Below are positions 1 to 8,078 of a stretch of DNA of 11,068 nt, piece after piece (the stretch's first letter is position 1; each line of letters starts with the position of its first letter). The notes below the pieces were generated by a model that did no database searches, was not told the DNA's origin, and saw only the letters and a program-made list of their open reading frames with translations. The stretch comes from an uncultured Prevotellaceae bacterium (GTDB lineage: Bacteria > Bacteroidota > Bacteroidia > Bacteroidales > Bacteroidaceae). The position numbers and the translations under genes were made by a program. Where the stretch lies: assembly GCA_902803455.1 (NCBI GenBank), contig CADCQC010000437.1:1-11068 (forward strand), read 5' to 3'.

Positions 1-2376
1 AGACAGGGCCAGAGTGGCCAAAAACCTCATATTCAATGCGAGAACAGCCATTCGATGGGCAACGCGATGGGCAATGTAAGAGACATGTTCGACCTCTATG
101 AAAAATATCCTTGTCTCACGGGAGAGTTTATATGGGATTTCAAGGATCAGGGCTTGCTGACTAAAAGCTCTTCTGGAAAAGAGTATTGGGCGTATGGTGG
201 AGATTTCGGTGATGTGCCGAATGATGGCAATTTCTGTATCAATGGTCTTGTTCATCCTGATTGGAGTCTCACCGCAAAATCCTATAATACAAAGAAAATC
301 TATCAGCCAATAGAATTCAAAGCCGTGAAAAACCAACCCTCTCAATTCAGGGTAAAGAATAAGATGGCTTTCCTTCCTAGTTCACATTATGATATACGTT
401 ATTCTTTGGTGGATGAAGAGGGCGTTCAACTGTCTTCGGGAGAGATCTCCCAAGTGGTCGCTCCTGGTGATAGCATATTGATCACCATTGATACTTCCGC
501 ACTCAATACGGTGGAGGGGACTAAAGAGGCTTTTGTGGCTTTCTCGGCTGTCCAAAAGGAAAACACGCCTTGGGCCGAGGCTGGATATGTGGTGGCTGAA
601 GAGAAGCTGCCTCTGAAAACGGCTCAAAAACCCATGTATGATCTCACACAGATGAATGTGGCAGAGGGATTGGATGTCGAGGACGCGGCAAATGCCATCA
701 CCGTGGGAAATGCGGCGTTCAAGGCTGTGTTCAGCAAGACTTACGGCACGTTGAGCAATTATCAGTCGAATGGTGTGGAGATGATGAGTAAACCGTTGTT
801 GCTCAATGTCTTCAGATTGCCTACAGACAATGATGGCAGAAAAACGGATTCTTGGGATAATATGGGACTGAGAAAATTGACCGTGAAGGCGATCTCTTCG
901 GAATATACCAAAAGCGATGATGGAAAAACGGTGACTGTCACTATGAATAGTGTTCATACGGGTAAGAATGGAACGGCATTTAATGTGAGCCTGTCATTTG
1001 TCGTCTGTGCTGATGGTACTGTCATGACGAATGCTTTTATCCAACCTGCGCTCACAGGGGCTATCTTGCCCAAAATGGGATTCAGACTGGAGATGCCGTC
1101 TACAATGGAACAGCTCTCATGGTTTGGACGTGGTCCGTGGGATAGCTATCGTGACAGAAAGGAGGCTTGTTTGCCTGGCATCTATAATAGTACAGTCGAA
1201 CAACAATATGAGGATTATATCCTGCCGCAGGAGCATGGTACCAAACAGGAGGTGCGATGGATGGCGCTCGCGGATACTGAGGGAAATGGTCTTCTTTTCG
1301 TGGCGCCCGACCAGATGGCGGCTTCTGCTGTTCATTTCCGACCGGAGGACAATTACACCAATCGTAGCAATAGAAGCAAGCATAGTTATCAATTCGTGCC
1401 TTGTAAGAACACAGTCGTCTCTCTCGATGCTGTCACACGTGGATTGGGCAATGCCAGTTGCGGACCTGATGTGATGGACAAATATGAGCTGAAGGCGGCG
1501 AATACGCCTTTCAGATTCATGATCATGCCGCTGACGCCGGCAAGCAAGCCTGCACAGATGGCAAGGGTGGAGATGCCTGTCTGCCAACCTGTGACCTGTG
1601 AGCGAACCAGCACGGGAAGAATCAAAATGTCAACGCCTACCGCTGGTGCAACCATTTATTATAGCCTCGATGGAGGGGAGTTCGTGGAATATAAGTCTAC
1701 TTTGCTTCACAACGACGCTTGTCATATCAAGGCTTATTCTTCGGCAAAGGGGATGATGGATAGTCCGATGATGAGTTATGATTTCGACCTGTTTATCAAT
1801 AAGGGTGTATGGAAACTAGTGAGTGCCGACAGTCAGCATAGTGGTAATGAGGCGCGGCTGGCATTCGACAACAACCTTTCCACCTTCTGGCATACTGAAT
1901 ATTGGGGAACAGAACCGGCTTGCCCGCATACGCTGGTGGTCGATATGTCTAATACCTATCGGGTGACGGCGTTCACCTATAATGCCAGAAATGATGGCAA
2001 TCAAAACGGCATGGTGAAAGCCTATGAGATTTATCTGAGTGTTGACGGAAAGGAATGGGGATCTCCCGTGGCAAAAGGGAATTTCATCAATACGACCAGC
2101 ATGCAGGTGGCTCAGTTGAGTCAACCCACTGAAGGCAGGTATTTCAAATTCGTCGCACTATCTGAAATCAATGGAAACAAATGGACTTCTGCTGCGGAAA
2201 TTGGCATAAAGGCGGAGGCCATTACATCAGCGGTGGAGGGTATCATCGAGCATGGTCATCCTTTGAATTCTGGTATCTATGATTTGCAAGGAATAAAACG
2301 GGCTGATGATGTGTCCATGGCTTCCAATCTTCCAAAAGGTATATATATCTACAAAGGTAAAAAAGTAATCAGGTAA
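1..2376 (+). CDS. GH2 beta-galactosidase-type glycosidase, 5'-truncated, with discoidin domain and C-terminal sorting-like tail
   Basis: This frame is open from base 1, so the gene begins upstream; the first in-window ATG (55) is not the start. The 791 visible residues begin at the end of the GH2 catalytic barrel. CENSHSMGN (window codons 13-21) matches the LacZ CEYAHAMGN motif, making the Glu at bases 40-42 the catalytic nucleophile (E. coli LacZ Glu537). GEFIWDFKDQG and GGDFGDVPNDGNFCINGLV follow, as in LacZ. Codons ~228-510 resemble the Bgal small-chain domain (LLLNVFRLPTDNDG, FGRGPWDSYRDR). Codons ~525-600 look like a chitobiase C-terminal-type beta domain (GATIYYSLDGG). Codons ~602-740 look like an F5/8 type C (discoidin) carbohydrate-binding domain. 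The final ~50 residues end in LPKGIYIYKGKKVIR, resembling type IX secretion C-terminal tails. Expected role: exported exo-hydrolysis of beta-galactosides or related sugars. The acid/base Glu and signal peptide lie outside the window. Substrate is uncertain because the loop after CINGLV is atypical. The stop is TAA. Confidence 0.9.
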   Translation, partial: RQGQSGQKPHIQCENSHSMGNAMGNVRDMFDLYEKYPCLTGEFIWDFKDQGLLTKSSSGKEYWAYGGDFGDVPNDGNFCINGLVHPDWSLTAKSYNTKKIYQPIEFKAVKNQPSQFRVKNKMAFLPSSHYDIRYSLVDEEGVQLSSGEISQVVAPGDSILITIDTSALNTVEGTKEAFVAFSAVQKENTPWAEAGYVVAEEKLPLKTAQKPMYDLTQMNVAEGLDVEDAANAITVGNAAFKAVFSKTYGTLSNYQSNGVEMMSKPLLLNVFRLPTDNDGRKTDSWDNMGLRKLTVKAISSEYTKSDDGKTVTVTMNSVHTGKNGTAFNVSLSFVVCADGTVMTNAFIQPALTGAILPKMGFRLEMPSTMEQLSWFGRGPWDSYRDRKEACLPGIYNSTVEQQYEDYILPQEHGTKQEVRWMALADTEGNGLLFVAPDQMAASAVHFRPEDNYTNRSNRSKHSYQFVPCKNTVVSLDAVTRGLGNASCGPDVMDKYELKAANTPFRFMIMPLTPASKPAQMARVEMPVCQPVTCERTSTGRIKMSTPTAGATIYYSLDGGEFVEYKSTLLHNDACHIKAYSSAKGMMDSPMMSYDFDLFINKGVWKLVSADSQHSGNEARLAFDNNLSTFWHTEYWGTEPACPHTLVVDMSNTYRVTAFTYNARNDGNQNGMVKAYEIYLSVDGKEWGSPVAKGNFINTTSMQVAQLSQPTEGRYFKFVALSEINGNKWTSAAEIGIKAEAITSAVEGIIEHGHPLNSGIYDLQGIKRADDVSMASNLPKGIYIYKGKKVIR

Positions 2377-2395
2377 CGAGGCGGATAACAAATGA

Positions 2396-2427
2396 TTTGG
2401 GGAAGTGACGGTCGTCGCTTCCCCAAA
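2396..2427. terminator. Hairpin terminator shared by convergent GH2 and GH5 genes
   Basis: A 14-bp stem (arms 2396-2409 and 2414-2427, one G-T wobble) closes a 4-base loop GGTC. The core TTTGGGGAAG pairs with CTTCCCCAAA. It lies 19 bases after the GH2 stop and 26 bases after the GH5 stop on the other strand, so it can serve both transcripts. The flanking T tracts are short in both directions (AAAAATTAT on plus), so the termination role rests mainly on stem strength and position. Confidence 0.75.
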
Positions 2428-2453
2428 AATTATATCCAATGATATGATGGGCC

Positions 2454-3605
2454 TTATTTGGCTTCCAACTTCTTTCCTGAGGTCAAAATGTCGACAAGTC
2501 CTTTGTCCTTGTAATCGTGTTTTTTCTGATCCCAGAAACCGAAGTCGGCGTCATAACACCAGGTCGTCCAGGCGATATCAAACTCATCAAACACGCTCAG
2601 CATGTCTTTGGTCCATTTGTAGGCTAATTCGCGGTCTACAGGTTCATAGACTCCCCATTCTCCACAGAAGAGTTGAAGACCGTATTTCTTGGAAGCGGCA
2701 ATCGCATCTTTGAAGTCTTCACGAATCTTGTTGATGTCCCACACTTGCGTGGTGAAAGGCTCCAAACTTGGCTTCAATGAGTCGGGGGCGGCTTCATAGT
2801 CTTCTTTGGATATAAGTACACCTGGGTAGTTCACCTTTCCGGTATATTTGCCGAGTGGGGTCCACCAAGCTCCATAATGGGTCAGAATCATGGGGTTATA
2901 GTAGTGGAAGGAGAGGATGATGTTCTTGTCGCCCTCTGGTACTTTCAGATATTTAATCGTCTCATAGCTCTGCCAGAGGTTGGAGCCGATGACCAAGGTG
3001 CGCTGGGGCTCACGCTCACGAAGGGCTTTGTGTACCTTGGCGATCAACTGGTTCCACTGCTCATGGTCTTCGGCCACTGGCTCATTCATGAATTCATAGG
3101 CCACGGAGTCGTTGCTGTATCCTTTTAGCACATCCGACAACTGATACCACATGTTGATAAGATCTTGCTGGGCTTTGTCTGACGTGAACAGAGTATTGGC
3201 GTCTGCACCGCCTTCATTCACGGCGTTGAAATAGTGGGAACGGATGATGTGCAGGTCGACAATAGAGCGCAGATGATGCTTTTCAGCAAGGTTGAGGGCA
3301 TTGGTCAGCAAATCCCAGGCCTCTGGAAGTTTGTTGCCTTCCTCATCCCAGAATTGAACCTCGTCGATAGGAATACGCACAAAGTCGAAACCCAACTGCT
3401 CCAGACGTTCAAAATCGTCTTCTTGGATGTGCTGGCGACGGGCTTCGTCACGTTCTTCAGATTGTGACAGCCAATGGCTCAGGTTGGTGCCACGCTTGAT
3501 GCGGAAATCGTTCACTTTTTCTTCCGTGCTGGAAGAATCTTTGCAGGAATAGAAAAACGTGGTAGTTGATAAAAGTACTACCAACATCAAAAATAACTTT
3601 TTCAT
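2454..3605 (-). CDS. GH5 family glycosidase (cellulase-like fold), predicted lipoprotein
   Basis: 383 residues starting at ATG 3603-3605. The N-terminus (MKKLFLMLVVLLSTTTFFYS then C21) is a lipoprotein signal with a slightly non-canonical lipobox FYSC. The mature protein starts CKDSSST, which could be a weak Bacteroidota lipoprotein export signal, so anchoring to the outer membrane, perhaps surface exposed, is inferred. The rest is a single (beta/alpha)8 GH5 domain from about residue 35. Visible GH5 landmarks are RGTNLSHWL near the start, FVRIPID (75-81), DLH (117-119), acid/base Glu175 in FMNEP, His234-Tyr236 in SFHYYNP, nucleophile Glu316 in CGEWG, and WTTWCYD (346-352). Retaining hydrolysis of beta-1,4-linked glucan or mannan-type chains is the usual GH5 activity. 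The subfamily, and thus the substrate, cannot be assigned by eye. There is no carbohydrate-binding module. It faces the GH2 gene and is divergent from the esterase, so it is a separate transcription unit. Confidence 0.9.
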   Translation of the reverse strand: MKKLFLMLVVLLSTTTFFYSCKDSSSTEEKVNDFRIKRGTNLSHWLSQSEERDEARRQHIQEDDFERLEQLGFDFVRIPIDEVQFWDEEGNKLPEAWDLLTNALNLAEKHHLRSIVDLHIIRSHYFNAVNEGGADANTLFTSDKAQQDLINMWYQLSDVLKGYSNDSVAYEFMNEPVAEDHEQWNQLIAKVHKALREREPQRTLVIGSNLWQSYETIKYLKVPEGDKNIILSFHYYNPMILTHYGAWWTPLGKYTGKVNYPGVLISKEDYEAAPDSLKPSLEPFTTQVWDINKIREDFKDAIAASKKYGLQLFCGEWGVYEPVDRELAYKWTKDMLSVFDEFDIAWTTWCYDADFGFWDQKKHDYKDKGLVDILTSGKKLEAK

Positions 3606-3705
3606 ATAAATTAATAGTGTTATGGTATGGATACTTCTCTTGATGAGGATAAGGGGTGTTGTCTATTGGATATGGCTTAGAATAAGGTGCTCGCACATCA
3701 CTGAG

Positions 3706-3713
3706 CAAATATA
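3706..3713 (-). promoter_or_regulatory. Putative -7 element of the GH5 gene
   Basis: On the minus strand the sequence reads TATATTTG, an exact match to the Bacteroidota -7 consensus TAnnTTTG. Transcription would begin near 3699-3702, leaving a leader of about 95 bases before the GH5 ATG. No convincing -33 TTTG is present at the expected spacing, so the call rests on the -7 match and position. Confidence 0.5.
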
Positions 3714-3783
3714 CATAAAAAATGAGAATATTTTCTTACTATCGTAGAAAAAAATGAAAAAATAATTGATATTTCTTTGGTCC

Positions 3784-3794
3784 ATATAGTATAT
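3784..3794. repeat. Short inverted repeat between the two divergent -7 elements
   Basis: ATATAGTATAT is symmetric around its central G (ATATA/TATAT). It lies upstream of both predicted promoters: about 30 bases before the esterase -7 element and about 70 before the GH5 one. That is a place where a dimeric regulator could act on both genes. A short AT-only palindrome in AT-rich DNA is expected by chance fairly often, so operator function is speculative. Confidence 0.2.
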
Positions 3795-3823
3795 CTGTCT
3801 ATGCGGTATGCCTATCCCACAAT

Positions 3824-3831
3824 TACATTTG
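3824..3831 (+). promoter_or_regulatory. Putative -7 element of the esterase gene
   Basis: TACATTTG matches the Bacteroidota -7 consensus TAnnTTTG exactly. Transcription would start near 3836-3839, giving a leader of about 72 bases that is rich in T runs. There is no clear TTTG at -33. A degenerate alternative ending in CTTTG lies near 3868 but fits the consensus less well. Confidence 0.45.
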
Positions 3832-3909
3832 GATGTTTCAGTTTTTTTTCCTACTTTAGCGGTCGAAATATAAACTCTTTGTTAAGTAATTTTTTTTATT
3901 TTTTTGATC

Positions 3910-5499
3910 ATGATGAAGAACAGTATAACAATGTTGTTCATCTGTTGCCTGACGATGGCATCGATGAATATGACGGCTCAGCCTATCTTGAAAACACATG
4001 TGGAAACTGGAGATGTGGAAGGAATTCTCGATGGAACGTTGGCTGTATATAAGGCAATTCCTTATGCAGCTCCTCCTGTAGGAAATCTGCGTTGGAGAGA
4101 GCCGCAACCGGCTCAACCTTGGGAGGGCGTTCTCAAAGCTGAAGATTTCGGACCTTGGCCACCTCAACCATCTCGAAGGGATGGCTCAAATCCGAAAATG
4201 AGTGAGGACTGCCTGTATCTCGGTATCGCTACTCCTGCCACTTCCATCAATGACCGATTGCCGGTGATGGTGTGGATTCATGGCGGTGGTTTTCAGACAG
4301 AACATTATGGGGGTGATCTATGGAAACACCTTGCTATGCGTGGCGTGGTCGTCGTCAGCGTGGAATACCGTACAGGGGCTTTAGGATTTATGGCTCATCC
4401 CGAACTGACAAAAGAATCCAAGAACGGACATTCTGGCAATTATGGCTTGTTGGATCAGATCTATGCGCTCAAATGGGTACAGCGCAACATCGCGAGTTTT
4501 GGAGGGGATCCTTCGAAAGTGACCATCTTCGGCGAGAGTGCAGGGGCCATCAGCTGCAGCATTCTCTGTGCCTCCCCGTTGGCAAAAGGGCTCTTCAGGG
4601 CTGCCATCAGTCAGAGTGGTGGGTCTTTTGCTCCCTGGAGTGACTCGGGACGTACTTTGGCAGCCAATGCTTCGCAAAAAGGTGCGGAACAACAGGGACT
4701 CGCTTTTCAGAAACATCTCAAGAAAAAGTCGCTCAAACAACTGCGAAAGATGGATGCCCTCGAACTCTGTGGCGATAATGTGGGCTTTGGCGGATTCTGG
4801 CCGTGTGTCGATGGGTATGTGATTACTGATGATTTATATAGACTCTATGAAAGGGGTGAGTACAATGATGTGCCTGTCATCGTGATGACCAATAGCGATG
4901 AGGGGGCGCTGTTCTCGAGGAGTATGCAACCGGAGGATTATAAAAAGGCGGCTAAAGGCTTGTTCGGGCCTTTCGCTGATGAGGCCTTGAAAGTGTATCC
5001 GGGCAACACGGTGGATGAGGCTTTCCATGGTAATGGGGACGCATTCAGGGATCTCGGATTTGCATGGCCTTCGTATGCGTGGGTCAGTCTCCAGTCGAAG
5101 ACGGGAAAGAGCCCTGCTTATGCGGCTTTCCTCGCTCAACCATCCAAACTCAGCTTCTCGGGTGATCCGAGGAGAAGGGGAGTGGCGCATGCCGATGATA
5201 TCATGTATCTCAATGGGACCTTCCTCACACAACCTGACAAATATCCTGCTGAGTCTGCCGTGGCGGAAATCCTCCAACAGTATTGGGTGAACTTTGCCAA
5301 AACGGGTAACCCTAATGCCAAGGGGTTGCCTTATTGGCCATCGTTTGATGTCTCAAAACCCACGACGATGCAGTTCTCCAATGGCGCCTCACTCATTATG
5401 CTGCCGAATAAGGAGCAAATAGATTTTGTCGACCGTTTCTACAAATGGAAGAGAGAGGAGACCGAAAGCCAAAGGAAATCCTCATCAAAGGACAAATAG
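3910..5499 (+). CDS. Secreted type-B carboxylesterase (alpha/beta hydrolase, para-nitrobenzyl esterase-like)
   Basis: 529 residues from ATG 3910; ATG 3913 is equally possible. A TTG at 3904 is in frame but less likely given two adjacent ATGs. No Shine-Dalgarno is visible in the T-rich leader. The signal peptide is MMKNSITMLFICCLTMASM..., with a likely cut near MTA|QP, so the enzyme is periplasmic or exported. Numbering from 3910: oxyanion-hole HGGG (124-127), nucleophile Ser210 in GESAG, acid Glu331 in NSDEG, base His427 in GVAHADD, plus SGNYGLLDQ and FGGDPSKVTIFG, all typical of the carboxylesterase type-B family. The second family signature EDCLYL is followed by G rather than the usual N/D/S. 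Length is normal for the family. The reaction is carboxylic ester hydrolysis. Next to two glycosidases it could remove acetyl or aromatic acyl groups from plant polysaccharide, but the sequence alone does not show the substrate. The stop TAG is 2 bases from the feoAB stop on the other strand. Confidence 0.9.
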   Translation: MMKNSITMLFICCLTMASMNMTAQPILKTHVETGDVEGILDGTLAVYKAIPYAAPPVGNLRWREPQPAQPWEGVLKAEDFGPWPPQPSRRDGSNPKMSEDCLYLGIATPATSINDRLPVMVWIHGGGFQTEHYGGDLWKHLAMRGVVVVSVEYRTGALGFMAHPELTKESKNGHSGNYGLLDQIYALKWVQRNIASFGGDPSKVTIFGESAGAISCSILCASPLAKGLFRAAISQSGGSFAPWSDSGRTLAANASQKGAEQQGLAFQKHLKKKSLKQLRKMDALELCGDNVGFGGFWPCVDGYVITDDLYRLYERGEYNDVPVIVMTNSDEGALFSRSMQPEDYKKAAKGLFGPFADEALKVYPGNTVDEAFHGNGDAFRDLGFAWPSYAWVSLQSKTGKSPAYAAFLAQPSKLSFSGDPRRRGVAHADDIMYLNGTFLTQPDKYPAESAVAEILQQYWVNFAKTGNPNAKGLPYWPSFDVSKPTTMQFSNGASLIMLPNKEQIDFVDRFYKWKREETESQRKSSSKDK

Positions 5500-5501
5500 C
5501 C

Positions 5502-8030
5502 TTAAGAGAAGATTTGATAGACTGCGGCTGACACACACCAGGCTACGACAGTCGTATAAAGGGCTGTGAATAGTGCCCACCGCCAACTGCCCGTCTCGTT
5601 CTTGATGGCTGCGATGGTGGCTATGCAGGGGAAGTATAAGAGCACAAAGAGTAGAAAACAATACGCTGTAAGGGGGGTGATGCCTTCATGGGCCATCTGC
5701 TCCCGCAGGATGGGATATTGCTCCTCGCTGGTCTCTGATGTGTCGTCTGCCACATCGCTGTCTCCTGTGTAGAGCACACCCATGGTGGAGGCGACGATCT
5801 CTTTCGCGCCAACACCGGTGATCAGACCGACATCAAGCTTCCAGGTGAATCCTTGTGGACGGAAAATCGGTTCTATGGTCTTGCCGATATGGCCGATGAT
5901 GCTTTTTTCCTGTTGCTCTTGGGGCGATAGTGTCTCATCATGGGGGAAATAGCCTAAGGCCCATACGATGATACTGGCCACAAGGATGATGCCGCCCATC
6001 TTTTTCAGATACTGTTTGCCTTTCTCCCATGTGTGGCGCAGCATGGCTTTTCCCGTGGGGATACGGTAGGGGGGCAACTCCATCACAAAGGGGGTATCTT
6101 CGCCTTTCAGCAAAAACAGGCTAAACAACCGGCTGATGAGGACGGCGAAAAGAATGCCGATCACATAGAGGGAGATCATGACGGCCGACTGATAACGCTC
6201 AGCAAAAAAGGCACCGGTGATCATGATATAGATCGGTAGTCGGGCAGAACAGCTCATGAAGGGAAGTATCAGCATCGTGATCAGACGGGAGCGACGGCTC
6301 TCTATCGTGCGGGTAGCCATCACTGCTGGTACATTACAGCCAAAACCCATGATCAGTGGGATGAACGACTTGCCGTGAAGACCCATCTTGTGCATCAGCT
6401 TGTCCATGATGAAGGCTGCACGGGACATATAGCCCGAATCTTCCATAAAGGAGATGAAGGCATACAAAATCAGAATCTGAGGAAGAAATACGATGACGGC
6501 GCCGACACCACCGATCACACCATCTACCAACATGTCTTTTAATGGGCCATCGGGCAAGGTGCCCTTCAACCAGTCGCCAAGCCAGTCAAAACCTGCTGTA
6601 ATCCAGTCCATCGGGTATTGACCCAATGAGAAGGTGGTCTGAAACATCAGAAAAAGAAGCAGAAGAAAGATAGGAAATCCTACCCAGCGGTTGGTGATGA
6701 TCTCGTCGAGCAGATGGGTCATGCGATAGGCTTTCTCATTGCTGCCTTCCTCATAACCGGCTTCATGCATGGCACCTCGGATAAAACCGTATTTCGCATC
6801 CATGATCGCTGTCTCGCTGTCATCTTCCGTGTCGGCCTTGATTCGGGTGGCTGCTTTGTCTCGCACCTGGAAGATTTCCTTGGCATTGGCTAACTTACGG
6901 ATAATCTGCTCCACATCGTGGTCTCTCTCCAGCAGCTTGATGGCCAAATAACGGGTGGAATAGCGGTGGCGAACTTGCGTGTCTTTCATCAACTCTGCTT
7001 TCACCTTCTCGATACCTGCCTCTACATACTGACCGTGGTTGATGTGGATAGGACGGTAGATACTTTTGTTGGGGCGGGGACCGTGGGCGTAGTCGTCAGA
7101 GTGATTCCCACCATGGTGTTGCTCATAGTCTTTGTGCCATTCGGCTATCTCTGCGGCGACACGGGGATTGATATTGCCGTCTTTATCCACAAAATCATTG
7201 CCTTCATAGATGTTGATGATGATGTGAAAAAGCAGGTCCACACCACGCCCGGTCTTGAATACAGTGGGTATCATGGGGACACCAAACAACTGTCCCAGAC
7301 GGTTGTAGTCTATGTGGTCGCCACGACGCTCCGTCTCGTCATACATGTTGAGGGCACACACCATACGGAGGTTCATATCGATCAGTTGGGTGGTCAAGTA
7401 GAGATTACGCTCCAGATTACTGGCATCAATCACATTGATGATGACATCGGGGGTCTTCTCGATGATCTGTTTTCTTACGTACAACTCCTCTGGGCTGTAG
7501 GCTGATAGGGAATAGGTGCCGGGAAGATCGACGATATTGAACTCATAGCCTTCAAACACGGCATGACCTTCCTTGGCGTCAACAGTCACACCTGAATAAT
7601 TGCCTACGCGTTCATGGGCTCCGGAGGCAAAATTAAACAGGGAGGTCTTGCCACAATTGGGGTTACCTACCAAGGCGACATTGATCTTGCGGCGGCGCTT
7701 CTTCGCGGCATCACGCAACTGAACATCGGTGATGGGGGCCATCTCGTCGGTTGGCTCGCCTTTCTGCTGCATGGGCGTTTCGAGCTCATGCATCTTACGG
7801 GCTTCTTCCTCTGTCACCACTTCCACCATGCTAGACTCATCATGACGAAGGGATACTTCATAACCCAAAATCTTGTATTTCACAGGATCTTGAAGGGGGG
7901 CGTTAAGCAATACTTCTACTAAAGTGCCTTTGATGAAGCCCATTTCTACAATACGCTTGCGGAAACTGCCGTGACCCAGCACTTTCACGATAACTCCTTT
8001 TTCTCCTGTATGTAAGTCTGATAATTTCAT
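5502..8030 (-). CDS. feoB: Ferrous iron transport protein, FeoA-FeoB fusion
   Basis: 842 residues from ATG 8028-8030. Residues 1-75 form a FeoA (SH3-like) domain: MKLSDLHTGEKGVIVKV and RIVEMGFIKGTLVEV. A charged linker (~76-115) leads to the FeoB GTPase domain: G1 GNPNCGKT (122-129), G2 Thr149 in YSGVT, G3 DLPG (168-171), G4 NMYD (228-231). A helical regulatory region follows, then the polytopic membrane domain from about residue 449. Conserved pore motifs are visible: SGYMSRAAFIMD, FGCNVPAV (Cys565), FMSCSARLPIY (Cys594) and LLYFPCIATIA (Cys802). The protein imports Fe(II) across the inner membrane in a GTP-dependent way. FeoA fused to FeoB is known in Bacteroidota such as Porphyromonas and Bacteroides. 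No FeoC is nearby. Residues 299-332 form a histidine-rich insert (seven His) between the GTPase and helical regions. It is likely monocistronic, with a promoter near 8071; I saw no convincing Fur box. Identity is very secure. Confidence 0.97.
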   Translation of the reverse strand: MKLSDLHTGEKGVIVKVLGHGSFRKRIVEMGFIKGTLVEVLLNAPLQDPVKYKILGYEVSLRHDESSMVEVVTEEEARKMHELETPMQQKGEPTDEMAPITDVQLRDAAKKRRRKINVALVGNPNCGKTSLFNFASGAHERVGNYSGVTVDAKEGHAVFEGYEFNIVDLPGTYSLSAYSPEELYVRKQIIEKTPDVIINVIDASNLERNLYLTTQLIDMNLRMVCALNMYDETERRGDHIDYNRLGQLFGVPMIPTVFKTGRGVDLLFHIIINIYEGNDFVDKDGNINPRVAAEIAEWHKDYEQHHGGNHSDDYAHGPRPNKSIYRPIHINHGQYVEAGIEKVKAELMKDTQVRHRYSTRYLAIKLLERDHDVEQIIRKLANAKEIFQVRDKAATRIKADTEDDSETAIMDAKYGFIRGAMHEAGYEEGSNEKAYRMTHLLDEIITNRWVGFPIFLLLLFLMFQTTFSLGQYPMDWITAGFDWLGDWLKGTLPDGPLKDMLVDGVIGGVGAVIVFLPQILILYAFISFMEDSGYMSRAAFIMDKLMHKMGLHGKSFIPLIMGFGCNVPAVMATRTIESRRSRLITMLILPFMSCSARLPIYIMITGAFFAERYQSAVMISLYVIGILFAVLISRLFSLFLLKGEDTPFVMELPPYRIPTGKAMLRHTWEKGKQYLKKMGGIILVASIIVWALGYFPHDETLSPQEQQEKSIIGHIGKTIEPIFRPQGFTWKLDVGLITGVGAKEIVASTMGVLYTGDSDVADDTSETSEEQYPILREQMAHEGITPLTAYCFLLFVLLYFPCIATIAAIKNETGSWRWALFTALYTTVVAWCVSAAVYQIFS

Positions 8031-8070
8031 GATGGCATGTGTTCAAATGGATGACAGGCTTTTGACACTG

Positions 8071-8078
8071 CAAAATTA
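8071..8078 (-). promoter_or_regulatory. Putative -7 element of feoAB
   Basis: On the minus strand the bases read TAATTTTG, an exact fit to the Bacteroidota -7 consensus TAnnTTTG. Transcription would start near 8064-8067, giving a leader of about 35 bases. Its -33 region would fall inside the terminator stem of the upstream gene. No TTTG is present there. Confidence 0.45.

Larger units (their letters stand above)
3606..3909. other. Divergent AT-rich intergenic region between GH5 and esterase genes
   Basis: About 300 bases without a gene. It is distinctly AT-rich, with oligo-T runs just before the esterase start and an A-rich stretch at 3715-3766. It holds one Bacteroidota -7-like element per direction (3706-3713 minus, 3824-3831 plus), giving predicted leaders of roughly 70-100 bases. 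A short symmetric sequence lies between them at 3784-3794. I see no tRNA, riboswitch-like fold or coding potential here. Confidence 0.7.

Noticed and set aside
382..957. 191-codon minus-strand open frame inside the GH2 gene
   Set aside because: The plus-strand frame is clearly coding with recognisable GH2 domains; the reverse product is Arg/His/Ser-rich with no family resemblance.
3687..3696. GTGC-TC-GCAC inverted repeat near the predicted GH5 transcript start
   Set aside because: The arms are only 4 bases with a 2-base loop, too short for a stable hairpin or a convincing operator.
3904..3906. TTG as the esterase start
   Set aside because: Two in-frame ATGs follow within 9 bases and the signal peptide is complete from either; nothing favours the rarer start codon.
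1..5499. A complete polysaccharide utilisation locus
   Set aside because: Three exported carbohydrate-related enzymes are present, but no SusC/SusD homologues or regulator are visible and the genes are not one operon, so the claim cannot be supported from this window.
6918..7505. 195-codon plus-strand open frame antisense to feoAB
   Set aside because: It lies wholly inside the strongly conserved feoAB gene, has low-complexity Val/Asp/Ile-rich composition typical of a reversed codon shadow, and matches no family I recognise.
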